Positions 16,156 through 24,506 of a stretch of 64,000 bases of DNA are shown here, piece by piece. Each line of letters starts with the position of its first letter. Within the stretch, counting starts at the first letter, position 1. The notes beneath the pieces are model-generated. The model was not told the origin of the DNA. It was given only the letters and a program-made list of their open reading frames with translations, and did no database searches. A program made the translations under genes and the position numbers. Source of the DNA: Candidatus Dormiibacterota bacterium (GTDB lineage Bacteria > Chloroflexota > Dormibacteria > Dormibacterales > Dormibacteraceae); the NCBI GenBank assembly GCA_024280995.1, contig JAMXLM010000040.1, forward strand, positions 1 through 64,000, read 5' to 3'.

Positions 16156-17385
16156 ATGCCTCTGGATCCCACGCCAGTACCTGATGAGCTCCGCGGCCTG
16201 CGCATCGCCCTGCTGGTCTCGGGCGGGATCGCGGCGTACAAGGTCGTCGATCTGGCGTCGGCTTTGACCCAGGCCGGGACCGAGGTGCGGGTGGCGATGA
16301 CGCCGACCGCGACCAGGTTCGTCGGCGCCGCGACGTTCGAGGGCGTGACGGGCCATCCGGCGGTGACCGGCCTCTTCTCGGGCGGCGACTCGCCAGAGCC
16401 GCACGTGGCTCTCGGCGACTGGGCGCAGCTGATCCTGGTCGCGCCCGCGACCGCCAACGTCGTCGGCAAGATGGCCGGCGGGCGCTCTGACGACATCGTG
16501 ACCGCGACGTTGCTTGCGGCGCGCTGCCCTGTGGTGGTCGCGCCGGCCATGAACGACGCCATGTGGTCCAAGCAAGCGGTCCAGGACAACCTCGCGACGC
16601 TACGGCGCCGCGGAGTGACCGTCGTCGAGCCGGAATCCGGCCACCTGGCGAGCGGTCATTCGGGCGCCGGTCGCCTCGCCGGAGCGCAGGGGTTGTTCAA
16701 CGCGATGGTGCACGCAGTGCGTGCGCGGTACGACCTCGCCGGCCGCCGAGTCGTCGTCACGGCGGGAGGGACGCGCGAGCCGATAGACCCGGTGCGATTC
16801 ATCAGCAACTACTCGAGCGGCAAGATGGGCTTTGCGCTCGCTGCTGCGGCTGCCGACCGCGGCGCACGGGTGACTCTTGTGTCGGCCGCATCGCATCCCG
16901 CGCACCACGGAGTCGAGGTCCAGCACGTAGACACCGCCGAAGAGATGCTCGCCGAGCTGCGCTCCCAGCTTCGCGGCGCCGATCTCCTCCTGATGGCCGC
17001 GGCGGTGGGAGACTTTCGGCCGGCGCGCATCGCCCGGCACAAGATCAGGCGCGAAGAGACGGCGAGCCTGAACCTGCAGCTCGAGTCAATCCCGGACATC
17101 GTCGCTTCGCTCGCGGGCGACGAGGCCCTGGCGGGCGTGTTTCGAGTCGGGTTTGCGGCGGAAGACTCAGACCTCGACAGCAAGGGGGTCGAGAAGCTGA
17201 AGCGCAAGGGACTGCATGCGATCGTCGCCAACGACATCTCGCGCCGGGACATCGGGTTCGGCAGCGACTACAACGCGGGCGTCCTGCTATTCGCGGACGG
17301 TTCGCGGCACGAGCTCGAGAAGGCGACGAAGAGAGAGATGGCGGATCGGATCCTCGACTTGGTGCTGCCAAGGCTGCCGCACTAA
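16156..17385 (+). CDS. coaBC: Bifunctional phosphopantothenoylcysteine decarboxylase / phosphopantothenate--cysteine ligase
   Basis: Two consecutive steps of coenzyme A synthesis. 409 residues from ATG 16156; the frame is open upstream but that DNA is the conserved leader. CoaC half: FMN-binding VSGGIAAYK, catalytic His83 in EPHVALGDWAQ, PAMN at 130-133. The clamp normally reads GxLACG with an essential Cys; here it is GHLASG, Ser166. CoaB half from about residue 195: VVVTAGGTREPIDPVRFI, NYSSGKMG, AAVGDFRP, IVANDISR. priA follows with no gap. Confidence 0.95.
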   Translation: MPLDPTPVPDELRGLRIALLVSGGIAAYKVVDLASALTQAGTEVRVAMTPTATRFVGAATFEGVTGHPAVTGLFSGGDSPEPHVALGDWAQLILVAPATANVVGKMAGGRSDDIVTATLLAARCPVVVAPAMNDAMWSKQAVQDNLATLRRRGVTVVEPESGHLASGHSGAGRLAGAQGLFNAMVHAVRARYDLAGRRVVVTAGGTREPIDPVRFISNYSSGKMGFALAAAAADRGARVTLVSAASHPAHHGVEVQHVDTAEEMLAELRSQLRGADLLLMAAAVGDFRPARIARHKIRREETASLNLQLESIPDIVASLAGDEALAGVFRVGFAAEDSDLDSKGVEKLKRKGLHAIVANDISRRDIGFGSDYNAGVLLFADGSRHELEKATKREMADRILDLVLPRLPH

Positions 17386-19368
17386 GTGGCCCTTTTCGCG
17401 GAGGTGGCCGTGGAGGCCGCCCGCGGGATCGCCCGCGAGACATATACCTACTCGGTGCCCGAAGGCCTCGACGTCGTGCCCGGACATCGCGTCACGGTGC
17501 CGTTTGGACGCCGCAGCACCTATGGGTTCGTCGTCTCGCTGGGCACTGACGATCCCGGCGTCGAGACGAAATCGATCACTACGGCGGGCGCCGACCCGCT
17601 GCTCCTCCCTCACCAGGTCGAGCTTGCCCGTCTCGTCGCCGACCACTACTGGCTGCCGGTCATCGAGGTGATCCGTGCGATGCTCCCGCCGCGCGTTCGC
17701 AGCACCGGTTCCGCCGGCTCCGGAGCATCAAGCCGGCAGACGCGCCACAGCCGGCTGCTCGAGCTGGCCCTTGGCCCGCCGCCCACACCGGAGCCGATCA
17801 ATCTGACCGCCGAGCAGGACGCGGCGCTAGAGGTCATCGCCGGCAATGCTTCGACGCTGATCCACGGCGTGATCGCCAGCGGCAAGACTGAGGTCTACCT
17901 CGCCGCCGCGGAGCAGGCGCTCGCGCAGGGGTTGCGCGTGCTTCTGCTCGTCCCCGAGATCTCGCTCACGCCGCAGCTCGTGCAGCGGGTGCGGCGGCGG
18001 CTCGACGCACCTCTTGCCCTGCTGCACACGCAGCTCACCGAGCTCGAGCGCGCGCAGCAGTGGTGGCGAGCTCGGCGGGGCGATGCGCAGGTCGTTCTCG
18101 GCAGCCGGTCTGCCGTGTTCGCGCCGATCCCGCGGCTCGGCCTGATCTGCCTCGACGAGGAGGGGTCGGCGGCCTACAAGCAGGACCGTACGCCCCGCTA
18201 CGAGACCGGCTGGGTCGCGCGCCGCCTGGCGTCCGTGACGGGCGCGAAGCTTGTGATGGGCTCGGCAACGCCTGCCGTGGCGACGTACCACGAGGCAAGG
18301 CAAGGCACCATCGCGCTGGCGACGATGGCGCACCGAGTCCGCGGTCACGACGCAGAGGTCGAGCTCGTCGACATGCGCGACGAAGCGGCTGAAGGAAACC
18401 GCCAGCCCCTCTCACGCCGGCTCGTGGACGCCGTGACACGCACGCTCGACAACGAGGAGCAGACGATCCTGTACCTCAACCGCCGCGGCCTCGCGACCTA
18501 CGTGATGTGTCGCGACTGCGGGCGATCGGTCAACTGTCTTGGCTGCTCGGTCGCGCTCGTGCAGCATGCCGAGATCGGCGGCCTCGTGTGCCACTACTGC
18601 GGGTACGCGCGAGCGATGCCGTCGGTATGCGACCACTGCGGCAGTCGCAACATCCGCGCGCTTGGCATGGGCACCCAGCGCCTCGAGGGCATGGTGAAGC
18701 GCCTGTGGCCGCAGGCGCGGGTGCTGCGACTCGACAGCGACATCGCTCGCGGACCGGACTCGTACTTCCGCGTGTGGGAGGCCTTCAGCGAACGGCGTGC
18801 CGACATCCTGGTGGGCACGCAGCTCGTGACGCGCGGGCTGGACCTGCCGGCGGTCACCTGCGTCGGCGTCGTCGACGCCGATCTTCCGCTGCACTTTCCC
18901 GACTATCGCTCGGCGGAGAACACATTCGCGCTGGTCGCACAGGTCGCGGGTCGGGCCGGGCGCGACGGCCGCGCCTCGATGGTGATCGTGCAGACGAGCA
19001 ACCCCGAGCATTACGCGCTTCGCGCCGCGGCCGATGGCGACTATGAGGAGTTCTACGCGGCCGAGCTGCCGGCGCGAAAAGCGTTCGTGTTCCCGCCGTT
19101 CGCCGAGCTGGCCGTGCTGACGCGCACCGACCGCGACGACGGAAAGGCGGCGGCGGCGGCCCGAGAGGCGGCGGATTCGATCGCGAGCGGCCTCCTGAAG
19201 GATCGGATCGACGGCATCCGCGTCATGGGCCCTTCGCCGGCCTTCATCCACCGGCTCCGCGCCGAGTACCGTTGGCAGGTAACCCTCAAGGGCGACCGCC
19301 TCGAGCGCGCCCGCCATCTCGCCCCCAAGGGCAAGGATTGGAGCTATGACATCGACCCAACCACGTGA
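17386..19368 (+). CDS. priA: Primosomal protein N' (replication restart helicase PriA)
   Basis: Recognises stalled forks and reloads the replicative helicase. 660 residues, somewhat short. N-terminal 3'-DNA-binding domain, Walker A GVIASGKT at 161-168, DEEG at 257-260 where DEEH is usual, and eight zinc-binding cysteines (C375, C378, C384, C387, C402, C405, C415, C418). GMGTQRLE and QVAGRAGRDGR are the later helicase motifs. The Walker A lysine is intact, unlike the degenerate PriA of many actinobacteria, so helicase activity is plausible. GTG start directly after the coaBC stop. Confidence 0.95.
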   Translation: MALFAEVAVEAARGIARETYTYSVPEGLDVVPGHRVTVPFGRRSTYGFVVSLGTDDPGVETKSITTAGADPLLLPHQVELARLVADHYWLPVIEVIRAMLPPRVRSTGSAGSGASSRQTRHSRLLELALGPPPTPEPINLTAEQDAALEVIAGNASTLIHGVIASGKTEVYLAAAEQALAQGLRVLLLVPEISLTPQLVQRVRRRLDAPLALLHTQLTELERAQQWWRARRGDAQVVLGSRSAVFAPIPRLGLICLDEEGSAAYKQDRTPRYETGWVARRLASVTGAKLVMGSATPAVATYHEARQGTIALATMAHRVRGHDAEVELVDMRDEAAEGNRQPLSRRLVDAVTRTLDNEEQTILYLNRRGLATYVMCRDCGRSVNCLGCSVALVQHAEIGGLVCHYCGYARAMPSVCDHCGSRNIRALGMGTQRLEGMVKRLWPQARVLRLDSDIARGPDSYFRVWEAFSERRADILVGTQLVTRGLDLPAVTCVGVVDADLPLHFPDYRSAENTFALVAQVAGRAGRDGRASMVIVQTSNPEHYALRAAADGDYEEFYAAELPARKAFVFPPFAELAVLTRTDRDDGKAAAAAREAADSIASGLLKDRIDGIRVMGPSPAFIHRLRAEYRWQVTLKGDRLERARHLAPKGKDWSYDIDPTT

Positions 19369-19801
19369 TGCCGCGACTCGTAAGAAGGACGTGCTTGCGG
19401 CGCTGGAAAGCCAGGGCCATTACTGGCTTGCGACCTCGCCGATCAACGGCCGCCCGCACATCATCGCGGTCTCGGGCTGGTGGGATGGTGAAGACGCTCT
19501 CGTGGTGACGACCCTGGGGACGAGCGTCACGGCCAAGAACATGGCCATGAATCCGATGGTCTCGTTGGCCCACGGCGATCCGTCCGACGCGATCGTGATC
19601 CAGGCCCAGATGATCGACAGCGCGGCGGTCGAGGACGCTCACGACCTCGCGGAAGGGTTCAAGAAGGCGATGGGGTGGGATCCCAGAGAGATGGAAGGCT
19701 GGATGTTCTTCCGCCTGCGCCCGACGGGGATCAAGGCGTTCCGCGGATATGAGGAGATCGGCGGCCGAGACGTGATGATCCGGTCGACATGGGTGGTTTA
19801 G
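19346..19801 (+). CDS. PNPOx-like flavin/F420-binding split-barrel protein
   Basis: 151 residues with the pyridoxamine 5'-phosphate oxidase-like split barrel: HYWLATSPINGRPHIIAVSGWW, a hallmark first strand pair, and later WMFFRLRPTGIKAFRGYEE. Such proteins bind FMN or F420 and reduce varied substrates; substrate unknown. It overlaps the priA 3' end by 23 nt and so belongs to that transcript. The ending TWVV closes the barrel. Confidence 0.8.
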   Translation: MTSTQPRDAATRKKDVLAALESQGHYWLATSPINGRPHIIAVSGWWDGEDALVVTTLGTSVTAKNMAMNPMVSLAHGDPSDAIVIQAQMIDSAAVEDAHDLAEGFKKAMGWDPREMEGWMFFRLRPTGIKAFRGYEEIGGRDVMIRSTWVV

Positions 19802-19802
19802 G

Positions 19803-19830
19803 TTGGGTTTTCGCACCCTGCGGGTAAAAT
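19803..19830 (+). promoter_or_regulatory. Promoter of def, probably leaderless
   Basis: TTGGGT (19803-19808), 16-nt spacer, TAAAAT (19825-19830). The def GTG lies 7 nt after the -10 box, so transcription would begin at or beside the start codon and no Shine-Dalgarno is present. Confidence 0.6.
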
Positions 19831-19837
19831 CCTGATC

Positions 19838-20350
19838 GTGGTTCGCCAAATCCTCACGTTCGAGCACCCGGTGCTCCGGGAGAAAGCCAAGAAGGTCACG
19901 CGCATCGACGCGTCGATCCAGCGTCTGCTCGACGATCTGACCGAGACGATGATCGATGCCCCAGGCGCGGGACTGGCCGCCAACCAGATCGGCGTCGCCC
20001 TGCGGGTTTGCGTCGTCAAGGGCGACGACAAGCAGATCTGGGGCCTGGTCAACCCGGAGCTCGTCAAGCACGAGGGCAGCCAGCTCGGCTACGAGGGCTG
20101 CCTGAGCTACCCCGGTTGGGTCGGCGAGGTCGAACGCGCCGAGACGGTCGTGGTCAAGGGCCGAAACCGGCGTGGCAAGGAGGTCCGGATCAAATCCTCG
20201 GGCTTCACGGCCCGCGCGTTCCAGCACGAGCTCGACCACCTGGACGGGGTTCTCTTCACCGACAAGCTGACCAGCCTCGACACGCTCCGGCGGGTCGAGG
20301 AGCTGATGGGCGACGAGAAGGAAGAGGCCGTCGCGGCCTCAGCGGGGTAA
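19838..20350 (+). CDS. def: Peptide deformylase
   Basis: Removes the formyl group from nascent proteins. 170 residues. All three motifs are present: GAGLAANQIG at 43-52, EGCLS at 86-90 with metal ligand Cys88, and HELDH with His130, Glu131 and His134. GTG start 7 nt after a TAAAAT box, so probably leaderless. Paired with fmt, which adds the formyl group. Confidence 0.97.
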   Translation: MVRQILTFEHPVLREKAKKVTRIDASIQRLLDDLTETMIDAPGAGLAANQIGVALRVCVVKGDDKQIWGLVNPELVKHEGSQLGYEGCLSYPGWVGEVERAETVVVKGRNRRGKEVRIKSSGFTARAFQHELDHLDGVLFTDKLTSLDTLRRVEELMGDEKEEAVAASAG

Positions 20351-20370
20351 CGGCCACCGCCTACCGAATC

Positions 20371-21165
20371 GTGTTCGCCGGTACGGCCGCTTTCGCCGTG
20401 CCTTCGCTGCGGGCGCTGCATTCCGCCGGTCACGAGATCGTGCTCGTGGTCACCCAGCCCGACCGGCTCGCGAACCGCGGGATGAAGCTGACTCCATCGC
20501 CGGTCAAGATCGCAGCCCTCGAGCTGGGTCTTCCGGTCTATCAGCCAGAGCGAATCCGTGATCTCGGATCAGCCAAACCCGACCTGCTGGTTGTGGTGGC
20601 CTACGGCCAGATCATTCCGCGTTCTGTGCTCGAGATCCCAAGATTCGGCGCGGTCAACGTGCACGCCTCGCTGCTACCGCGATGGCGGGGCGCGGCGCCG
20701 ATCGCGCGGGCGATCCTCGCCGGCGACCGCGAGACAGGCGTCACGATCATGAGAATGGACGAGCAGCTCGACCACGGACCGATCCTCGCAATGCGCGCGA
20801 CCCCGATCGGCGAGCACGAAGACGCCATCGACCTCACCGCGCGCCTGGCGGAAATGGGCGCGGAGCTGTTGGTCGTGGCGCTCGCGAAGTTCGACGAGCT
20901 GAAGGGCGTGGAGCAGGATCACAAGCTTGCAACGCTTGCCCCCAAGCTGACCAGGGAGATGGGGCAGATTGACCCCACTTCGATCGCACCTGAAGAGATC
21001 GACCGGCGGGTCCGGGCACTTCAGCCCTGGCCGGGCGTAAGTTTCCCGCCGATCGAGGGCCGCGGGCCCATGAAGGTTCTACGCGGTCAGGTGATTGACG
21101 GCCGCTACCAGCCGGAGCTCGTTCAATTCCCCGGCAAGAAGCCGGTGCGCGTGTTCCATGAGTGA
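20371..21165 (+). CDS. fmt: Methionyl-tRNA formyltransferase
   Basis: Formylates Met-tRNA-fMet. Formyl-donor-binding motif [14 protein letters not shown] and [11 protein letters not shown] are clear. From GTG 20371 the product is 264 residues, but the first beta strand (Arg-Ile-Val-Phe-Ala-Gly-Thr) begins two codons earlier. No ATG, GTG or TTG occurs between the def stop (20350) and 20371, so the initiator may be non-canonical or GTG 20371 as listed. The C-terminal domain is short compared with the usual 310 residues. The end overlaps smpB by 8 nt. Confidence 0.92.
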   Translation: MFAGTAAFAVPSLRALHSAGHEIVLVVTQPDRLANRGMKLTPSPVKIAALELGLPVYQPERIRDLGSAKPDLLVVVAYGQIIPRSVLEIPRFGAVNVHASLLPRWRGAAPIARAILAGDRETGVTIMRMDEQLDHGPILAMRATPIGEHEDAIDLTARLAEMGAELLVVALAKFDELKGVEQDHKLATLAPKLTREMGQIDPTSIAPEEIDRRVRALQPWPGVSFPPIEGRGPMKVLRGQVIDGRYQPELVQFPGKKPVRVFHE

Positions 21166-21613
21166 CAAGAAGGAGAAGGACGCCGCCGTCAACCGGCGCG
21201 CGTTTCACGACTACTTCATCGACGAGAAGTACGAGGCCGGCATCATGCTGACCGGCACCGAGGTGAAGTCGGTGCGCAATGGCCGCGCAAATCTTCGGGA
21301 CGGGTTCGTGCGCATCGATGGAAACGAGGCGTGGCTCGAGAACGTCCACATCTCGCCTTACGCGCAGGGCAACCTGATGAACCACGAGCCTCTGCGACCG
21401 CGGAAGCTGCTGCTGCACCGCAAGGAGATCTCGAGCCTCATCGGCAAGGTCAAGCAGAAGGGCTATACGCTCATCCCGCTGCGGCTGTACTTCGCGCGCA
21501 ACCACGCCAAGGTCGAGGTCGGGCTCGCTCGCGGGAAGCGACAGTGGGACAAGCGCGAGGCGATTGCGGAGCGCGACGCGAAGCGCGAGATCGAAAGGGC
21601 GGTGCGCAGATGA
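21158..21613 (+). CDS. smpB: tmRNA-binding protein SmpB
   Basis: Partner of tmRNA in rescue of stalled ribosomes. 151 residues from ATG 21158, overlapping fmt by 8 nt. [18 protein letters not shown] and [21 protein letters not shown] are the OB-fold core; the basic tail [16 protein letters not shown] is the part that enters the mRNA channel. The tmRNA gene itself lies 2.5 kb downstream with a minus-strand operon between them. Confidence 0.97.
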   Translation: MSDKKEKDAAVNRRAFHDYFIDEKYEAGIMLTGTEVKSVRNGRANLRDGFVRIDGNEAWLENVHISPYAQGNLMNHEPLRPRKLLLHRKEISSLIGKVKQKGYTLIPLRLYFARNHAKVEVGLARGKRQWDKREAIAERDAKREIERAVRR

Positions 21614-21674
21614 AGGGGCTGTTCATCGCGGGCTTCGGCCTGGCTTGATCGTCGGCCTGACAGTCACACCGTGA

Positions 21675-21698
21675 TGCGGGAGAAGGCTTAGTCCCGCA
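21675..21698. terminator. Hairpin between converging smpB and GNAT genes
   Basis: Perfect 7-bp inverted repeat TGCGGGA (21675-21681) / TCCCGCA (21692-21698) with a 10-nt loop, spanning the GNAT stop codon. It has no strong T-run on either side, so it is at best a weak bidirectional terminator. Confidence 0.35.
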
Positions 21699-22215
21699 GC
21701 TCGTCCGCGAGCATGTCCATCAGCAAGCCATCGTGCCATGTGCCGTCGGGCCCGCGCTCGTACATCCGCATGACGCCGACACGCTTGAATCCGACGCGCT
21801 CGTAAGCCTTGATCGCGTTGATGTTGTGAGCCGCCGGGTCGATCGTGAGCCGGTGGTGGCCCTCGTGGTCGATGAGGTGCCGGGCCAGGACTCGAATCGC
21901 CTCGGGGCCAAGGCCTTTGCCCTGCCAGGGCTCACGAATGGAGATGTCGATTCCAGCGTGGCGATACATGTCGTCACTCTCTTCGTAGCTCTGGATCATG
22001 CCGACCGCCGTCCCGTCGACGTCGATGATGTAGTGAGTCGAGTCCTCGTCTTCGGCCAGGGTGTCGGCGACAGACCTGTCCGGATCACCCCACCACGTCG
22101 CCACCGTGGGGTCGCTGAAGATCTCGGTCAGGACGGCCCGGTCGCTCTCCTGGACCGGGCGCAGGACCACCCGCGGGCCTCGCAGCTCAGGCCGCGAGGT
22201 TGATCCCGATTGCAC
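21688..22215 (-). CDS. GNAT-family N-acetyltransferase (RimJ / AAC(6')-like)
   Basis: 175 residues with the GNAT acetyl-CoA-binding core: VVLRPVQESDRAVLTEIFSD at the N-terminus, GIDISIREPWQGKGLGPEA (pyrophosphate loop) and NINAIKAYERVGFKRVGVMR. The order of motifs resembles protein or aminoglycoside 6' acetyltransferases, but substrate cannot be read from sequence. The start lies inside the 3' end of the diiron gene (29-nt overlap), so it is the last gene of a patatin, diiron, GNAT operon. Confidence 0.85.
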   Translation of the reverse strand: MQSGSTSRPELRGPRVVLRPVQESDRAVLTEIFSDPTVATWWGDPDRSVADTLAEDEDSTHYIIDVDGTAVGMIQSYEESDDMYRHAGIDISIREPWQGKGLGPEAIRVLARHLIDHEGHHRLTIDPAAHNINAIKAYERVGFKRVGVMRMYERGPDGTWHDGLLMDMLADELRD

Positions 22216-23110
22216 GCAGGCGCTTGTTCAGAGACTCGAACGCGAACTGCACGATCTCGCTCTCGGTGTGCCCGAACTCGGTGATGTACGCCGGATCGGG
22301 AGGATCGAGCGTGCCGGTGATTAGCGGCAGGCATTCGACGAGGGTCTTCTGGATGAGCGGCGCGTAGCGGTCGGCGTCTTCGCGAACGGCGTCCTGCAGG
22401 ACCTTGATGCCGAAGCTCACGTGCCGCGACTCGTCGCGCGCGACCGCCGTGAATCCACGGTAGAACCCGCGGTCGGTGAGGCCCTCCTCACGCATCGACT
22501 CCAGCTCGAAACGCTGCCCGGTGAGCGCGATCGTCGCCTCGATGACGATGTGGTAAAGCGTGACGCCCTCGACGAACGCCTCGAAGTCCTTCGGGTTGCT
22601 CGCGAGTCGCTGCGCCGTGGCCGGGAGTCGCTCATAGAAAAGCGTGTTGTAGCCCTGGTTGGCTTCCGGCCTGATCTCCTTCAGCAGCTGCGTCATGTCG
22701 CGCGCGGAGGTGCCGCAGACCTCGCGCCACCACTTCTCGAAGAAGACGGTGTGCCGCGCTTCGTCGACCATCTGGGTGGACAGGAAGACTTCGATCTCCG
22801 GGGTCGGGGCGGCCCACACGAAGGGCGCGAGCGTGGACGTGACGCGCTCTTCGCCGTTGAAGAAAAGACGGTGCGACCAAAGGGTCGCCTTTTTCTCGAG
22901 CTCTGTCGCCTCGAGCCAGTCCTGGCGGTCGAGCCTGAAGTCGATGTCTGCGACGGCCCACTGCTGAGCCTCCCATCGCCGGTAGAGGTCCATGTAGCTC
23001 GGCATGTTCTCGATGCCGCGGTCGATGAACGAGAGGACGTCGTCGATCCGGATGTCGCCGAGCTCCTTGAGCGTGGCGCGGCCGATGCGGTCAAGGTCGG
23101 TGGCGGCCAT
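22187..23110 (-). CDS. R2-like ligand-binding oxidase (diiron / Mn-Fe ferritin-like protein)
   Basis: 307 residues from ATG 23110. Two-metal site of the ribonucleotide reductase R2 type: Glu87 or Glu88 in NGEERV, Glu117 and His120 in DEARH, Glu191 in VIEAT, Glu227 and His230 in DESRH. Val90 and Tyr186 sit where R2lox proteins form a Val-Tyr ether crosslink (three after the first Glu, five before Glu191), so an R2lox identity is favoured over a true R2. No NrdA partner is nearby. R2lox proteins carry a Mn/Fe site and a bound fatty acid; the physiological substrate is unknown. The neighbour is a patatin lipase. Confidence 0.8.
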   Translation of the reverse strand: MAATDLDRIGRATLKELGDIRIDDVLSFIDRGIENMPSYMDLYRRWEAQQWAVADIDFRLDRQDWLEATELEKKATLWSHRLFFNGEERVTSTLAPFVWAAPTPEIEVFLSTQMVDEARHTVFFEKWWREVCGTSARDMTQLLKEIRPEANQGYNTLFYERLPATAQRLASNPKDFEAFVEGVTLYHIVIEATIALTGQRFELESMREEGLTDRGFYRGFTAVARDESRHVSFGIKVLQDAVREDADRYAPLIQKTLVECLPLITGTLDPPDPAYITEFGHTESEIVQFAFESLNKRLRAIGINLAA

Positions 23111-23153
23111 CAGCTTGCGGTCAAGTGTAGGCGGCGGGATCAGGTCCGACGGG

Positions 23154-24014
23154 CTAGGTCGTCGCGGCCGGTTTTGGGCTGGCCGACCACACCGCGCGGA
23201 CGAGCTCGACGACCCGACGTCCCTGTTCGCGGCCGGCCTCAGCCGAGGTGGCACGCGCGCCCCAATCGAGCGTGTTCGCGCCCATGACCTTGCGAGCCGC
23301 TGAGTCGGCGGTTATGACAACCGACCGGACGTCCTTGCCAAGGCGCGCGAGCTGACTGCCGATGCGCTGGCTGCGCCGGATCCCGAAGTTGACGGGCGCG
23401 AGGACGACCACCCGGTCGCAGTCGGTCGCCAGGTCGGCGTTGGCGATCGACCTCACGCCGCCGTCGACGTATCTCCTCCCGTTGATCGTCATGGGAGGAA
23501 ATACCATCGGGACCGCGCAGCTCGCGGCGACGGCGTCGATCAGGTCAACGCCGCTGTCGCGGCTAAAGACCGCCTCCTCACCCGTCTGCGCGTCGACCGC
23601 CGTGATCAGCAACCGGGTGGATGGCCAGTCGATCGCCCCTAGCTCCGAAACGAAGAAGGCGCGGTGGCTCGATTCGGCCGGCGTCTTCGCCGCAAGCGCT
23701 GCTCGCCCGAGCCACGCACGTGCCCTGCGCACGTCGCCGGGCCATGCCGCGGCCGCGATGAATCGGACGAGGGCGGCAAAACCGATCGTCGAGCTGACCC
23801 TGTCTCCAGGGTCGCTCGTCTGTTGGGTGAAAAGGCGCTCGATCGGAGTCCCCGAGGTGACCTGGGCGCCGACGAGCGAGCCCGCTGAGGTGCCGACGAC
23901 GGTGTCCGCCGACGTCAGGTCGACGCCTTCGTCAGCCAGGCCGGCGATGATCCCGATCTCCCAGGCGATGCCCGTGACGCCGCCTCCGCCGAGGACGAGT
24001 GCCTTTCCCGCCAT
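23154..24014 (-). CDS. Patatin-like phospholipase
   Basis: 286 residues. Ser-Asp dyad lipid hydrolase: glycine-rich oxyanion loop VLGGGGVTGIA at 7-17, nucleophile serine in GTSAG (about 42-46), and catalytic Asp in DGGVRS. No signal peptide, so cytosolic or membrane-peripheral. First gene of the minus-strand operon; the R2lox-like gene begins 43 nt after its stop. The pairing with a fatty-acid-binding oxidase suggests a lipid-modifying pair, which is inference. Confidence 0.9.
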   Translation of the reverse strand: MAGKALVLGGGGVTGIAWEIGIIAGLADEGVDLTSADTVVGTSAGSLVGAQVTSGTPIERLFTQQTSDPGDRVSSTIGFAALVRFIAAAAWPGDVRRARAWLGRAALAAKTPAESSHRAFFVSELGAIDWPSTRLLITAVDAQTGEEAVFSRDSGVDLIDAVAASCAVPMVFPPMTINGRRYVDGGVRSIANADLATDCDRVVVLAPVNFGIRRSQRIGSQLARLGKDVRSVVITADSAARKVMGANTLDWGARATSAEAGREQGRRVVELVRAVWSASPKPAATT

Positions 24015-24047
24015 CGCTCTGAGGATGGCACGGACGCGGCGCTCGGG

Positions 24048-24074
24048 TTGGCCGCTGCTCCCCGTGGGTAGAAT
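24048..24074 (+). promoter_or_regulatory. Promoter of ssrA
   Basis: TTGGCC (24048-24053) and TAGAAT (24069-24074) with a 15-nt spacer, in the GGGTAGAAT context. The mature tmRNA 5' end is 26 nt after the -10 box, leaving a short leader for RNase P to remove. Divergent from the patatin gene. Confidence 0.55.
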
Positions 24075-24100
24075 CAGACTGCAACCAGGCTCAGCTTCGT

Positions 24101-24479
24101 GGGGGCGTCCGGTCTCGACGGGGCAGTTGAGCTTCGGGACTGCGAGCCGAGAGCCGCGAGCGTTACAGCGCAGCGTTTCACAAACGCCAAGAACAACACC
24201 GCTTTCGCCCTCGCTGCGTAAGCAGTAAGGACTGAAGCCCCGGGCCGTTGAGCCCGGGCGCCGCCCCCGGTCTTTCCGGCGGACAGGGGAGCGACGTCAC
24301 ATAGACCGGATCGCCACCTCGGGGGCGCCACGGCCCCGGGGTGGGACCGTCACCGCGGCTGGCGGAAGCGGACCCCGTCGGGAGGGGCCGCCAGGCGAGA
24401 ACCAAAATCCCGGACACGCTCGTAGAGGTCCTGAGGGAAACTGCTTCGGACGCGGGTTCAACTCCCGCCGCCTCCACCA
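24101..24479 (+). ncRNA. ssrA: Transfer-messenger RNA (tmRNA)
   Basis: 379 nt, ending in encoded CCA. The tRNA-like ends pair: GGGGGCG (24101-24107) with CGCCTCC before the discriminator A, one G-U pair; GGTCTCGACGGGG is the usual 5' motif; the T arm is GCGGG-TTCAACT-CCCGC. The tag frame starts at GCC 24186 and reads AKNNTAFALAA, stop TAA 24219-24221, giving a proteolysis tag ending in ALAA. Partner smpB is upstream. One-piece, not permuted. Confidence 0.95.
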
Positions 24480-24506
24480 ACTTCGCCGGCGGGCGACGAT
24501 ACGTCG

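Noticed and set aside
24101..24480. Short coding frames across the tmRNA region on both strands
   Set aside because: The region folds as tmRNA with matching acceptor ends, T arm and tag frame.
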